64,000 bases of DNA from Cyanobium sp. NIES-981 (GTDB lineage Bacteria > Cyanobacteriota > Cyanobacteriia > PCC-6307 > Cyanobiaceae): assembly GCA_945896675.1 (NCBI GenBank), contig CAMDEM010000001.1:1-64000 (forward strand). The letters are read 5' to 3'. A program made the position numbers and the translations under genes. Below the pieces are notes generated by a model. The model did no database searches and was not told the DNA's origin. It worked only from the letters and a program-made list of their open reading frames with translations. Positions 1-8,426 of this stretch are shown piece after piece; within the stretch, counting starts at the first letter, position 1; every line of letters begins with the position of its first letter.

Positions 1-396
1 GTGGGCACTCGGGCTTTGGGCCAGATCGAGGCAGCCGCCGAGGGCTCCGCGCTTGCTGTCGCTTGCTGCGAAAACCACCCGTCCCATCCGGGCTTGCACC
101 AGGGCCCCTGCGCACATCGGGCAGGGCTCCAAGGTGACCAGCAAGGTGCAGTCGTTAAAGCGCCAATCGCTTCTCAGCCTGGCGGCTTGGCCCAGGGCGG
201 TGAGTTCGGCATGGCCAAGTGGGTCATTGCCGAGGTGGCGACTGTTGCTGCCCCAGCCGATGCACTGGCCTGATCCACTCAAGACCGCTGCGGCCACGGG
301 AATTTCCCCCTGCTGGCCTACCCGCCCGCCGTGGCGCAGTAGGCGCGCCATCCAGAATTCGAGCGTCTCGGGGCTCAAGGGATTGGGCTTGGTCAT
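1..396 (-). CDS. tadA: tRNA adenosine(34) deaminase TadA, 3' end cut by window edge
   Basis: The reading frame starts at ATG 396 on the minus strand and runs off the left edge with no stop, leaving about 132 residues. It has the zinc-binding HAE motif in GHAELTAL and the downstream PCPMCAGA motif of the cytidine/deoxycytidylate deaminase fold. Family members deaminate adenosine 34 to inosine in tRNA-Arg(ACG). The N-terminus (MTKPNPLSPETLEFWM) leads into the usual first helix, so the start looks right. The gene is divergent from the PLP decarboxylase. The two motifs make the family clear; the tRNA substrate is inferred from the family. Confidence 0.85.
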   Translation of the reverse strand, partial: MTKPNPLSPETLEFWMARLLRHGGRVGQQGEIPVAAAVLSGSGQCIGWGSNSRHLGNDPLGHAELTALGQAARLRSDWRFNDCTLLVTLEPCPMCAGALVQARMGRVVFAASDSKRGALGGCLDLAQSPSAH

Positions 397-453
397 CCAT
401 CCCTTGTAGCCCAACCCCCAAAGGCCAGAATGGCCTGATCTGAGCGTTCCCTG

Positions 454-1869
454 TTGGCAAGCGCGCCACCTGAGCCCCGGGCCCGCCAGCCCCTTCCCTT
501 CGCCCAGCCGGATCACTTGGATCCAGGGCTGCAGCAGTTCCTTGAGCAGGCCAGCGCCCAGCTGTGCCGCTGGTTGGGCACGGCTTCTGAGCGCTCGCCC
601 CTACCCGGCTTGAGCGTGTTGCCGGAGGTGGAGCCCCAGCTGATGGGCCTGGGCCATGGCGCCCTCTTGGCCGATCTCCAGCTGGTGATGGACGGGGCCT
701 ACAACCCCAACCATCCAGGAGCCTTGGCCCACCTCGATCCCCCTGCGCTTGGGGCGTCTGTGGTGGCAGATTTGATCTGTGCGGGCCTCAACAACAACTT
801 GCTCGCCGAGGAGCTCTCCCCCAGCTTGACCCGCCTGGAAAGGAGCATGGTGGCCTGGCTCGCCGAACGGCTTGGCCTGCCGCCGGGTAGCGGGGGCGTG
901 GCTGCCAGCGGCGGAACCCTGTCGAATTTGATGGCCCTGGTGACGGCCCGTCGCTCCCGGGGCCTGCAGAGTTGCCCGGAGGCGGTGGTAATCGCCAGCG
1001 CCGACGCCCATGTCTCCCTGGCTAAATCCCTAGCGGTGATGGGCCTGCCGCCGGAAGCGCTGCAGTTGATCGCGGTCGACGCTGCCGGTTGCCTGCAGGT
1101 CGACGATCTGCATGATCGCCTGGAAACGCTCCAGGCCTCGGGCCGCCCTGTGATCGCCGTGGTGGCCACGGCGGGCACCACCGTGCGGGGAGCCGTCGAC
1201 CCCCTTGGGGCCATGGCGGCGTTGTGCCAACGCTTTGGGGTGTGGCTCCACGTGGATGGGGCGATTGGGGCGGTGTTTGCCCTTGCCGAGGGCCATCGCC
1301 ACCGGGTGGAGGGCCTCGCCGCCGCCGATTCGATCACCCTGAACCCCCAGAAGCTCCTGGGCATTACCAAAACCTCCTCGCTGCTGCTGCTGGCCCAACC
1401 CCAGGCGCTTTCGGAGGCCTTCCAAACGGGCTTGCCCTACATGGAGCCCAGTTGGGGCGGCGGCCATGGCGGAGAAACGGGCCTGCAGGGCACCCGGCCA
1501 GCTGAAATCCTCAAACTTTGGCTGGGCTTGCGCCAGCTTGGGCTGGAGGGGATCGAAACCATTTTGGATGGGGCGATTGCCCGCCGCAGCCAGCTGCAAG
1601 CGCTGTTGGCAGCTGATGAGCGCCTGCAGATTTGCTCCGGCCCCATGCACCTGGTGGCGTTCACGCCCGTGGGCGGCGATGCCCTGGCCGCCGACCACTG
1701 GAGTCAACGCACCCGCCAGTCGTTGCTCGCCCGCGATCTGATGCTGTCCAGGCCCCACTACCAAGGCAGGCACCACCTCAAGGCGGTTTTGGGGAATCCC
1801 CATACCCAACCCCACCATTTAGCCCAAGTGGCCCAGGTGGTTCAGGCCGAATTGGGGCTGGTGCCGTGA
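454..1869 (+). CDS. Group II pyridoxal-phosphate-dependent decarboxylase
   Basis: A 471-residue protein of the glutamate/aromatic/diaminobutyrate decarboxylase fold (fold type I). It has the N-terminal NPNHPGALAHLDPPAL segment, a phosphate-binding ASGGTLSNL near residue 150, the cofactor aspartate in HVDGAIGA, and the Schiff-base lysine in LNPQKLLG. The usual signatures are HVDAAxGG and NPHK, so both sites are slightly divergent. The substrate cannot be told from sequence; diaminobutyrate, aspartate, tyrosine and glutamate are all possible. The start is a TTG at 454 without an obvious ribosome site, and a later start is possible. The stop overlaps the next gene by 4 bases (GTGA). Confidence 0.8.
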   Translation: MASAPPEPRARQPLPFAQPDHLDPGLQQFLEQASAQLCRWLGTASERSPLPGLSVLPEVEPQLMGLGHGALLADLQLVMDGAYNPNHPGALAHLDPPALGASVVADLICAGLNNNLLAEELSPSLTRLERSMVAWLAERLGLPPGSGGVAASGGTLSNLMALVTARRSRGLQSCPEAVVIASADAHVSLAKSLAVMGLPPEALQLIAVDAAGCLQVDDLHDRLETLQASGRPVIAVVATAGTTVRGAVDPLGAMAALCQRFGVWLHVDGAIGAVFALAEGHRHRVEGLAAADSITLNPQKLLGITKTSSLLLLAQPQALSEAFQTGLPYMEPSWGGGHGGETGLQGTRPAEILKLWLGLRQLGLEGIETILDGAIARRSQLQALLAADERLQICSGPMHLVAFTPVGGDALAADHWSQRTRQSLLARDLMLSRPHYQGRHHLKAVLGNPHTQPHHLAQVAQVVQAELGLVP

Positions 1870-2114
1870 GTCAGACCCCAAGTGATGGCCGGCGGCGCTG
1901 GGTGGCGATCATGACCGGCGCGATTTCGGTGTTGATCGGTGTCCTCTACTTGGTGTTGATCACCGTGTTGGATAGCCGCGGGCCCATGCTGCCGCCGCCG
2001 CCGGAGGCCCTGGGTCTTACCGCTGCTGCGGGGGACACCCCTACCCCTAGGCCTGCGGAGGTCGGGGGGGCAGTTGGCGATCCTTCTCCCGCAGGGGCTG
2101 CACCACCCGGTTGA
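1866..2114 (+). CDS. Small single-pass membrane protein, function unknown
   Basis: An 82-residue protein starting at GTG 1866, whose GTGA overlaps the stop of the PLP decarboxylase, so translational coupling is likely. A basic N-terminus (SQTPSDGRRRW) precedes one hydrophobic helix at about residues 13-36, giving an inside-positive single-span topology. The tail is rich in proline, glycine and alanine (PPPPEA, PTPRPAE) and looks disordered. The last 68 bases overlap the 3' end of the convergent DUF697 GTPase gene. I recognise no family. Confidence 0.6.
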   Translation: MSQTPSDGRRRWVAIMTGAISVLIGVLYLVLITVLDSRGPMLPPPPEALGLTAAAGDTPTPRPAEVGGAVGDPSPAGAAPPG

Positions 2115-3690
2115 AGGCCACGGCCAGGAATCGGCGCAGGGCCCCTTCCCGGCGGCCCAGGTCGTAGTGCTGTTGCACCACGTTTTGGATGCCCCCATCC
2201 CCCCAGTCCTGGTCCCGTTCGAAGTAGGTGATGAAACTCAGGCCTGCGACCCGGGTGAGCCAGGCCGCACTCACGGCCTGAATCGCCCGGCTCAGCAGCA
2301 GGGCTGGCAGGTTGAGGGTTAGGGCCGCCGATATCAGGCTGACGCCCCCTTTGATGAGGCCCAGGCCCGCCAAGGTGCGACCCACGCAGAGGGCCAGGTC
2401 CTGGGCACTCTGGCGGCTGAGGCTGATGCCATAGACCCGGGCGATCTCCACCACCATCTGGGCATTCACGGCCGCTGCCCCCAGCAGATCGATGCCCGGT
2501 AGCGGCGTCACCGCCAGGACCCCCGCACCGATCCACATGTAGCGATCCACGATGGTTTCGGCGTCGCTGCGCCGTTGCTTGGCCAGTAGGGAGCGACTGG
2601 CTTCGCCCAGTTGAAGGCACTGCAGCAACAGGTTGTCGGCGATCAATTCCTCGCCATCGGCATGCAACACCGAGGCAATCCGGCGGAGCAAGGCTTCCAC
2701 CTCTGGCTTGGGTTGCAGGGGAAGGGAGCCCGGCATGGGAATGGTTTGGGGCGCTGCACTGGCTGGGATCACGTCGTCTGGGGCAATCGTGCCGCGGGTC
2801 CGTTCCCTGAGCAGGTTGAGCAGCCGTTGCTCCTCCTGTTCGCCCCGGAGATCGCACTTGTTCAAGACCAGCATCAGCCGCTTGCCCAAGGCCGCAAGCG
2901 CCTCAAAAACCTCCATCTCTGCAGCGCGTAAATCCCCATCCACCACCAGTAGCAACAGGTCTGCGCGGCTGGCTTGCTCCCGGGCGAGCTGCTCGCGATC
3001 CTCTCCGCCGGCACCGCCCTCCAAAATCCCCGGTGTATCCACCAGCCAAACGCCCCGCTGCAGACCCTTGAGCCGGAGGCGATAGCGCTCGGTTTTGGAG
3101 GTGGACCCCATCGCGGCGTTCACCTCACCCACCAATTGCTTCAAGAGCGCCCTAATTAGGGAGGTTTTGCCGGCCGATCCGGCGCCAAACAGCACAATCA
3201 CCAGATCGCCCCGCTCCAGTTCAGCCTGCATGCGGGCCCTTTCCTGGCGCAGGGCTTCCCGCTCGACGGCGTCTCGAACCCGCTCGAGGGTTTGGTCGAT
3301 GGCGGCCAAATTTTGCTGGGCGGCTTCCCGTCGGTTTTGGGGTGCTTCCGGAGCCGCTGTTGGAGCCTGGGGGGAGCGGTTGGCCATCCCTGCTCGAAGC
3401 CAGGGCCAGGCCAATTGGACCAGGAAAAGGGCAGCCCCCGCAAACACCACAAACACCACGGGCCCCACCAATCCGTAGGGCAACACCGTGCTGAGCTGCC
3501 ACACCAGCTGGTTGAACAGCTGCAGCACCATCCCCAAGCCGATCAGACCCAGCAGGGCCAGACCGCCAACCAACCAAAGGCGGGTGCGCAGGTTCAAGGG
3601 CTTAGGGATTGGTTGCTCGGATGATCTCGCCCCAGAGGCCTGCGGCAAGGGCACTGGAAGCTTGGGTGGGGCTGTTGTCGTCATTGCCAA
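2047..3690 (-). CDS. Era/YcjF-like GTPase with C-terminal DUF697 domain
   Basis: Up to 547 residues. Two hydrophobic spans lie at about 39-58 and 75-95, followed by a coiled linker. The G domain has G1 GAGSAGKT (169-176), G3 DTPG and G4 NKCD. From about residue 385 comes a DUF697 region with hydrophobic helices (AVTPLPGIDLLGAAAVNAQM), the arrangement of membrane-associated YcjF/DUF697 GTPases. The first start (TTG 3690) or ATG 3684 would overlap the upstream PBP gene by 83-89 bases. A TTG at 3597, just after the PBP stop, would remove the overlap and still keep both spans. The role is unknown; neighbours suggest the envelope. Confidence 0.8.
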   Translation of the reverse strand: MAMTTTAPPKLPVPLPQASGARSSEQPIPKPLNLRTRLWLVGGLALLGLIGLGMVLQLFNQLVWQLSTVLPYGLVGPVVFVVFAGAALFLVQLAWPWLRAGMANRSPQAPTAAPEAPQNRREAAQQNLAAIDQTLERVRDAVEREALRQERARMQAELERGDLVIVLFGAGSAGKTSLIRALLKQLVGEVNAAMGSTSKTERYRLRLKGLQRGVWLVDTPGILEGGAGGEDREQLAREQASRADLLLLVVDGDLRAAEMEVFEALAALGKRLMLVLNKCDLRGEQEEQRLLNLLRERTRGTIAPDDVIPASAAPQTIPMPGSLPLQPKPEVEALLRRIASVLHADGEELIADNLLLQCLQLGEASRSLLAKQRRSDAETIVDRYMWIGAGVLAVTPLPGIDLLGAAAVNAQMVVEIARVYGISLSRQSAQDLALCVGRTLAGLGLIKGGVSLISAALTLNLPALLLSRAIQAVSAAWLTRVAGLSFITYFERDQDWGDGGIQNVVQQHYDLGRREGALRRFLAVAFNRVVQPLREKDRQLPPRPPQA

Positions 3691-5770
3691 GCCAGATGCC
3701 GATCACCCAGTGGCGCTTCGGGTCGTAACCGATGAACAGCAGGTCACGACCGCCATTGGTGGTGCCTGTTTTCCCACCTTCTTGGCCTCCCAGGTAGGCG
3801 GGCGTTCCGGTGCCCCGTTGCACCACGGTCCGCAGCAGTTGTTGCATGGTCTGGGCTTGGGCCACCGTGGCGATGCGACGGCCTGGGGCGCTGGTTCGTT
3901 GGGGACTTCCAGCTGGCTTGCACTGCTCGACCGTTCCTCCAGTGCAGGCTTCCGCATCGGTGAGCCGGCGGATCGTGGTTGGGGCATGCCAAACCCCGTT
4001 GTTGGCGATGGCCCCATAGGCAGCGGTGAGTTCCACCAGGTTCACTTCGCTTTGGCCCAGCACCAGGCCAGGCACGGGCGCCATGGGGCTGGTGATGCCG
4101 AGATCAAGGGCCTTTTGCACCACGGCTTCCAGGCCGACGCGCTGGCCCAGGCGCAACGCGGCGGTGTTGCTGCTGCTGGCAAAGGCAGAGCCGAGGCTAA
4201 GCCTGCCCCCGCAGTCGGAGCCGTAGAACTGACCCCTCCAGAGCAGCGGTGAACAGCTGATCGAATCGCCCGGTTTGGCACCCTTTTCCACGGCGACCAG
4301 ATAGGGAAACAGCTTGAAGGCGCTTCCCGGTTGCCTGAGCGCCATCGAAGCCCGATTGAATTGACTTTGGCGGTAATCGCGGCCACCGGCAATGGCCAGG
4401 ATTCCACCGTTACGGCTATCCAATGCCACCACGGCCCCCTCTTGAAGTCCAAGGCCACGGCTTGCTGCCAGCCGTTGCCGCAGCAGCCGTTCAATCTGGG
4501 TTTGCAGGGTGGGGTTGAGGTAGGTGTCGATGAGAAAATTTCCCTCCGAGGCCACACTGCTGCCGACTGATTGTTCGAGATCCCGACGTACCTGATCGGT
4601 GTAAAAGGGAGCCCCTTTGCGTTGTTGATTGGCCTTGCAGGCATTGGGGGCAAGTTGGATGGCGCTGCGCCTGGCTTGGCGGGCTTGGTCGTCGCTGATG
4701 CGACCGGTGTCGGCCATCTTGGCCAGCACGCTGTTGCGGGCTTCCAGGGCTGCGCCTGGATCGAAACAGGGGTCATAGCCGTTGGGCGATGGAAGCAGGC
4801 CCACCAGGAGGGCGGCTTCCGGCAGCGTGAGCGTTGAAGCCGGGTGGCCGAAGTAATGGCGTGAGGCGTCTTCAAAGCCCCAGCCCACCCCCAAATACAC
4901 CCGGTTGAGATAGCTCAACAGCACATCCCTTTTGCTAAATCGGGCTTCGATTTGCAGGGCCACCAGCAATTCCCGCCACTTGCGCTGCAGGGTTTCCCCC
5001 TGGCCAACCTGGTCGGGATAGAGGGTGCGCGCCAGCTGTTGGGTCAAGGTGCTGCCCCCTTCCAGCACGCGACCCCCCACCAGGTTGGTGAGTAGGGCCC
5101 GGGCGGTGCCCACCGGATCGACCCCGGGATGCCACCAGAAGCGGCTGTCCTCGCTTGCCAGTAAGGCATCGATCAAGACCGCCGGGTAGTGGCGCAAGCC
5201 ATTGGGTTCGTGGTGCCGCAGGGCATCCACGGAGGTGATCGGCTTGCCCGCTTGGTCGTAGAGCACCAGGGGCCCTCGCACGCTGGCCAGGCTGCCCCGG
5301 ATTGGCGATTGGGTCACTGAGATGCCAAGCACCAGCAAGCCACTGGCAGCAACGGTGGCCAGGCCGAGGCTGGCTGAACGCACCAGCTTGTGGAGTTTGG
5401 GGATCGGTCGGATTTGGAAATCCAGCTCTGGCAGCCCGGCCTGCTGGCTGGGGCCAAAGCGAACGTTGTCGCCGTCGCTCAGCAGCAGCTGGCGGATGCG
5501 TCGCCCCTGCCACCACAGGCCATTGGTCGAGGCCTGGTCACTGAGCAGCCAGTTGTGGCCCCGTTGTTCGAGCAGGGCGTGGTGGCGACTGACGGCGTTG
5601 TGGTCGATTTTGATCTGACAATCGCTATCGCGACCGATTTGATAAGCACCGCCATGGAGGGGCACCACCCTGGGCGGCTGGCCTGGTAGGTGCACCAGCA
5701 CCTGCACCTGGGCGGGCTGGATCAGCCGCCGCCAACGACGGCCTAGGGCCTCAAGCGCTGCGCTTGCCAT
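3602..5770 (-). CDS. Class A penicillin-binding protein with N-terminal FHA domain
   Basis: A 722-residue bifunctional peptidoglycan synthase. Residues 37-106 form an FHA phosphothreonine-binding domain (IGRDSD, SRHHALL, STNGLWW). One membrane span lies at about 136-153. A GT51 glycosyltransferase domain follows, with catalytic Glu in ASEDSRFW (about 207) and GGSTLTQQ. The transpeptidase domain has SAFK (Ser 483), SSN (533-535) and KTGT near residue 660. All catalytic motifs are intact. The FHA domain precedes the span and so should be cytoplasmic, which would suit regulation by a Ser/Thr kinase; that is inference. The start overlaps the lspA 3' end by 20 bases, and bioY-lspA-PBP looks like one transcription unit. 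Confidence 0.92.
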   Translation of the reverse strand: MASAALEALGRRWRRLIQPAQVQVLVHLPGQPPRVVPLHGGAYQIGRDSDCQIKIDHNAVSRHHALLEQRGHNWLLSDQASTNGLWWQGRRIRQLLLSDGDNVRFGPSQQAGLPELDFQIRPIPKLHKLVRSASLGLATVAASGLLVLGISVTQSPIRGSLASVRGPLVLYDQAGKPITSVDALRHHEPNGLRHYPAVLIDALLASEDSRFWWHPGVDPVGTARALLTNLVGGRVLEGGSTLTQQLARTLYPDQVGQGETLQRKWRELLVALQIEARFSKRDVLLSYLNRVYLGVGWGFEDASRHYFGHPASTLTLPEAALLVGLLPSPNGYDPCFDPGAALEARNSVLAKMADTGRISDDQARQARRSAIQLAPNACKANQQRKGAPFYTDQVRRDLEQSVGSSVASEGNFLIDTYLNPTLQTQIERLLRQRLAASRGLGLQEGAVVALDSRNGGILAIAGGRDYRQSQFNRASMALRQPGSAFKLFPYLVAVEKGAKPGDSISCSPLLWRGQFYGSDCGGRLSLGSAFASSSNTAALRLGQRVGLEAVVQKALDLGITSPMAPVPGLVLGQSEVNLVELTAAYGAIANNGVWHAPTTIRRLTDAEACTGGTVEQCKPAGSPQRTSAPGRRIATVAQAQTMQQLLRTVVQRGTGTPAYLGGQEGGKTGTTNGGRDLLFIGYDPKRHWVIGIWLGNDDNSPTQASSALAAGLWGEIIRATNP

Positions 5771-6218
5771 AGCCCCTCACCAGATCGATCGCAAAACACA
5801 GCACCGCCAGATTGATGGCCACATCGGCCCCATTGAAGATCGGAAAGTCGATCGGCACCAAGGCCAAGAAATCGACCACGGCCCCAGAGCGCCATCGATC
5901 CAGGCCATTGCCAATGGCACCGCCCAGCACCAAGGCCAGGCCGAGTTGGCGGGCCAGCGATAGGGGCCCCTGGCGTTCCAGCCAAACCACAACAGCGATG
6001 GCCACAGCCAGGCTGACCAAGCCCAGGGCCTGGGAGGAGCCGCTGAACAGGCTGAAGGCTGCCCCGGTATTGGTGGTGAGCTGGAAGTGAACCAGCCCTG
6101 GCAGCCAAACCCTTGAGCCGTAGGCCGGCAGATGGGTAAGGGCCCAATGCTTGCTGAGTTGATCCAGCAAAACCACCAGGCCTGCCAGTCCATAGATCAA
6201 CGAACGGGAGCGCTTCAC
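5751..6218 (-). CDS. lspA: Lipoprotein signal peptidase (signal peptidase II)
   Basis: A 155-residue membrane aspartic protease that removes signal peptides from prolipoproteins. The start is GTG 6218 (KRSRSLIYGLAG follows), whose GTGA overlaps the bioY stop. Four hydrophobic spans are visible. The catalytic aspartates lie in GNGLDRWRSGAVVDF and PIFNGADVAI, and the TTNTGAAFS segment is also typical. The frame is open further upstream, but that part overlaps bioY and does not resemble LspA. Confidence 0.95.
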   Translation of the reverse strand: MKRSRSLIYGLAGLVVLLDQLSKHWALTHLPAYGSRVWLPGLVHFQLTTNTGAAFSLFSGSSQALGLVSLAVAIAVVVWLERQGPLSLARQLGLALVLGGAIGNGLDRWRSGAVVDFLALVPIDFPIFNGADVAINLAVLCFAIDLVRGYGKRSA

Positions 6219-6787
6219 GGCTCCACCAACACCAAACGCCGCAGGGGGAGGGCCACAACGGCTACCGCGCAAATCAACAGCAGCTGGGGGATCAGGGGCG
6301 CCAGGGAATAGCTCACCAGCAAGGGGCCCAGGTTCGATCTCCACTGCCCCACCAGGGCCCCAAGCAGCAGGTTGGCTACGCCGCACAGCTGCATCACGCC
6401 AAGGCCCACGGCGCAGGAGGCCGCGAGCCCGATCAAGCTGCCCATGCCCGTTTGCCTGGCCAGCTTGCCCGTGATCCATGCGGCCGGCAGGAAGCCGGCC
6501 AGATAGCCAAAGCCAGGATTAAACAAATAGCCAGCGCCCCCGCCCCCGTGGAACACCGGCAGTTGGAACAGCCCCAGGCTGAGATAGGCAACCGCCGCCA
6601 ACATGGCGCTGCGGGGGCCGCAGACCAGGGCCGTGAGCAGCAGGGCTGGCACCTGGAGGGTGATCGGCAAATTGGTTAAGCCCAGGCCGGTGGGGCTGGG
6701 CCAGGGCACGGCCGCTTGGATTAGCCCCCCCACCAAAATAAGCAATAGGCCGGCAATGGCGCCGCTCCAGATGGCTATGGCCCTCAC
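6215..6787 (-). CDS. bioY: BioY biotin transporter (ECF S-component)
   Basis: A 190-residue, highly hydrophobic protein with about six spans. It carries the BioY signature around GGGGAGYLFNPGFGYLAGF and the LPITLQVPALL segment near residue 40. BioY is the biotin-binding S-component of ECF transporters and can sometimes work alone; no ECF ATPase or T-component is in this window. The start is GTG 6787. It heads a minus-strand unit with lspA and the FHA-PBP. Confidence 0.9.
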   Translation of the reverse strand: MRAIAIWSGAIAGLLLILVGGLIQAAVPWPSPTGLGLTNLPITLQVPALLLTALVCGPRSAMLAAVAYLSLGLFQLPVFHGGGGAGYLFNPGFGYLAGFLPAAWITGKLARQTGMGSLIGLAASCAVGLGVMQLCGVANLLLGALVGQWRSNLGPLLVSYSLAPLIPQLLLICAVAVVALPLRRLVLVEP

Positions 6788-6880
6788 CGACTCCCCACTT
6801 GGCTGGCAGCCAGTTTGGCCCCTGCTCGAGCTTTGGCCGTTAGGTTCGCCCTATCCCTTCGGGTGACGCAGCGATTGGCC

Positions 6881-7120
6881 ATGCCAGATAGCCCTTGGTC
6901 GATTGGAGATGCGGTGGCCTTGATCGCCAGGCCCCGCTACCTGAAATCAGCCGATCCGATGCCCATGCTGCGGCCCCCCGACCTCGTCGATCCATCGGAG
7001 CTGGGCGAGGTGGTTGGCCTGAAGGCCCTCGACCAGGTGGCCGTGAAATTTCGTCGTGGCACCTTTCTCTTCGACGCCGCTGATCTTGAAGCAGCCGATC
7101 TTCAAGCTGGCAGTACCTGA
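6881..7120 (+). CDS. sipA: SipA, DUF3148 regulatory protein
   Basis: A 79-residue protein starting at ATG 6881. The core segment LKSADPMPMLRPPDLVDP is the hallmark of DUF3148 proteins. In Synechococcus elongatus SipA binds the stress sensor kinase NblS and also interacts with PipX and other regulators. The fold is a small SH3-like beta barrel. It is divergent from bioY and convergent with the M16 peptidase pair. Family membership is clear from the motif; the partner in this organism is inferred. Confidence 0.85.
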   Translation: MPDSPWSIGDAVALIARPRYLKSADPMPMLRPPDLVDPSELGEVVGLKALDQVAVKFRRGTFLFDAADLEAADLQAGST

Positions 7121-7121
7121 G

Positions 7122-8426
7122 TCAGATCCGCCAGCTGGCCCAGGCGTCGCTGGCGCTGGTGATGGCATCGGCCGGACCACACACACTTAGGGCTGGTTGC
7201 TGGAGCCAGCGCTGGGCCGCTCCGACCAGGTCGGCAGGGGTTAATTGGTGGGCCAAGGCCAGGGTGGCTTCGATGTAGTTCGGGCCCAGCCCATGGCCGA
7301 GCACCAGGGCCTGGCGATCCGCAATTTGGCCGCAGGTTTGGCGTCCCATGGCGTCCTGGCCGATGTATTTGGCTTTGGCCAGCGCCAACGCCGCTGGATC
7401 GAGGGGCGTTTCCACCATCCGCTGCCATTCCTCAAGCAGGCAGTCGCAAGCTTCCCTGGCCCGATCGGCAGAACTCGAGAGATGCCAGATGAATGGTGTG
7501 GCACCCATGCGGGCGGGCATGTGGACGCCCACGTCGTAGGCCAATCCGCGCTCCTCGCGCATCACCACAAACAACCGACTCGACATGCCCATGCCGAGAT
7601 GGGCCTGGAGCACCCTGAGGGCCAGGGCATCGGGGTGGCCCAGGGGCACGGTGGCGCTGCCGAGCATCACCACCAGCTGTTCGGTGTCCTGCTCCATCGG
7701 GCCAAAGCCACCTGGGCCCTGGCCTGGTGTTGCTTGCTCTGTTAATGGGTCTGTAGATCCCTGCGCTGATGGGACGGGTTCCGGGGCCCTGGTGCTCCAG
7801 GGGGCGGGGGCCAGGGTGTCGCCCAGCTGCTGGGTGAGCCCAGGGTCCACCGCGCCGGTGAGCACGAGCAAGGCCCCCGCTGCCCCTAGGCTCGCAAGGA
7901 GTGGTAGAAGCGCGTCGCGATCCAGGTTGGCCAACTCGGCTTCAACCCCCAGGGGATCGTGGCCATAGGGGCCTTGGCCGTAAAGCTGCTCCCGCAGGAG
8001 GTCGTGGGCCAGCTGGAACGGATCCTCCCGCTGTCTCTGCAGACTCTGCAGATTGAGCTGGCGCTCTAAATCCAGTTGCTCAGCCCTGAGATGGGGGTCT
8101 CGCACCATCGTCAACAGCAAGGGCAGCAGGGTTGAGGCATCAGCCGCGGCGCATTTCAGGCTCACCACCAAGCTGTCTTCTGAGGCCTCCGAGCGCAGGA
8201 CGGCTCCCCGGCCCTCCACCAAATCAGCCAGACCATCGGCATCTAGTTCGCCGCAGCCCCGGGTCATCAACCCGGCTAGCAGTTGGTGCGCGCCCCGCTG
8301 GCCCCGGGGGTCTTGGCTGCTGCCACCACGAATCCAGAGGCGGGCGGCGACAACGTCGGGGCCAGGCCGTTGCTGCCAGATCAGCGGCAGGCCGCCGGGC
8401 AGGGTTGTCTGGTTCCACGGGTTCAT
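7122..8426 (-). CDS. M16 peptidase-like protein, degenerate active site
   Basis: A 434-residue M16 (pitrilysin/processing peptidase) homologue starting at ATG 8426, whose ATGA overlaps the stop of the upstream M16 gene. Where active members have HxxEH, this protein has HQLLAGL after RGAH, so the zinc site is lost. The C-terminal half keeps the family pattern (MSSRLFVVMREERGLAYDV). M16 enzymes often work as a catalytic plus a non-catalytic subunit, and this looks like the non-catalytic partner of the gene upstream. Confidence 0.88.
   Translation of the reverse strand: MNPWNQTTLPGGLPLIWQQRPGPDVVAARLWIRGGSSQDPRGQRGAHQLLAGLMTRGCGELDADGLADLVEGRGAVLRSEASEDSLVVSLKCAAADASTLLPLLLTMVRDPHLRAEQLDLERQLNLQSLQRQREDPFQLAHDLLREQLYGQGPYGHDPLGVEAELANLDRDALLPLLASLGAAGALLVLTGAVDPGLTQQLGDTLAPAPWSTRAPEPVPSAQGSTDPLTEQATPGQGPGGFGPMEQDTEQLVVMLGSATVPLGHPDALALRVLQAHLGMGMSSRLFVVMREERGLAYDVGVHMPARMGATPFIWHLSSSADRAREACDCLLEEWQRMVETPLDPAALALAKAKYIGQDAMGRQTCGQIADRQALVLGHGLGPNYIEATLALAHQLTPADLVGAAQRWLQQPALSVCGPADAITSASDAWASWRI

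Noticed and set aside
6219-6479. Longer lspA start at 6479
   Set aside because: The extra 87 residues overlap bioY entirely and have a proline/glycine/arginine-rich shadow composition; GTG 6218 gives the normal LspA length.
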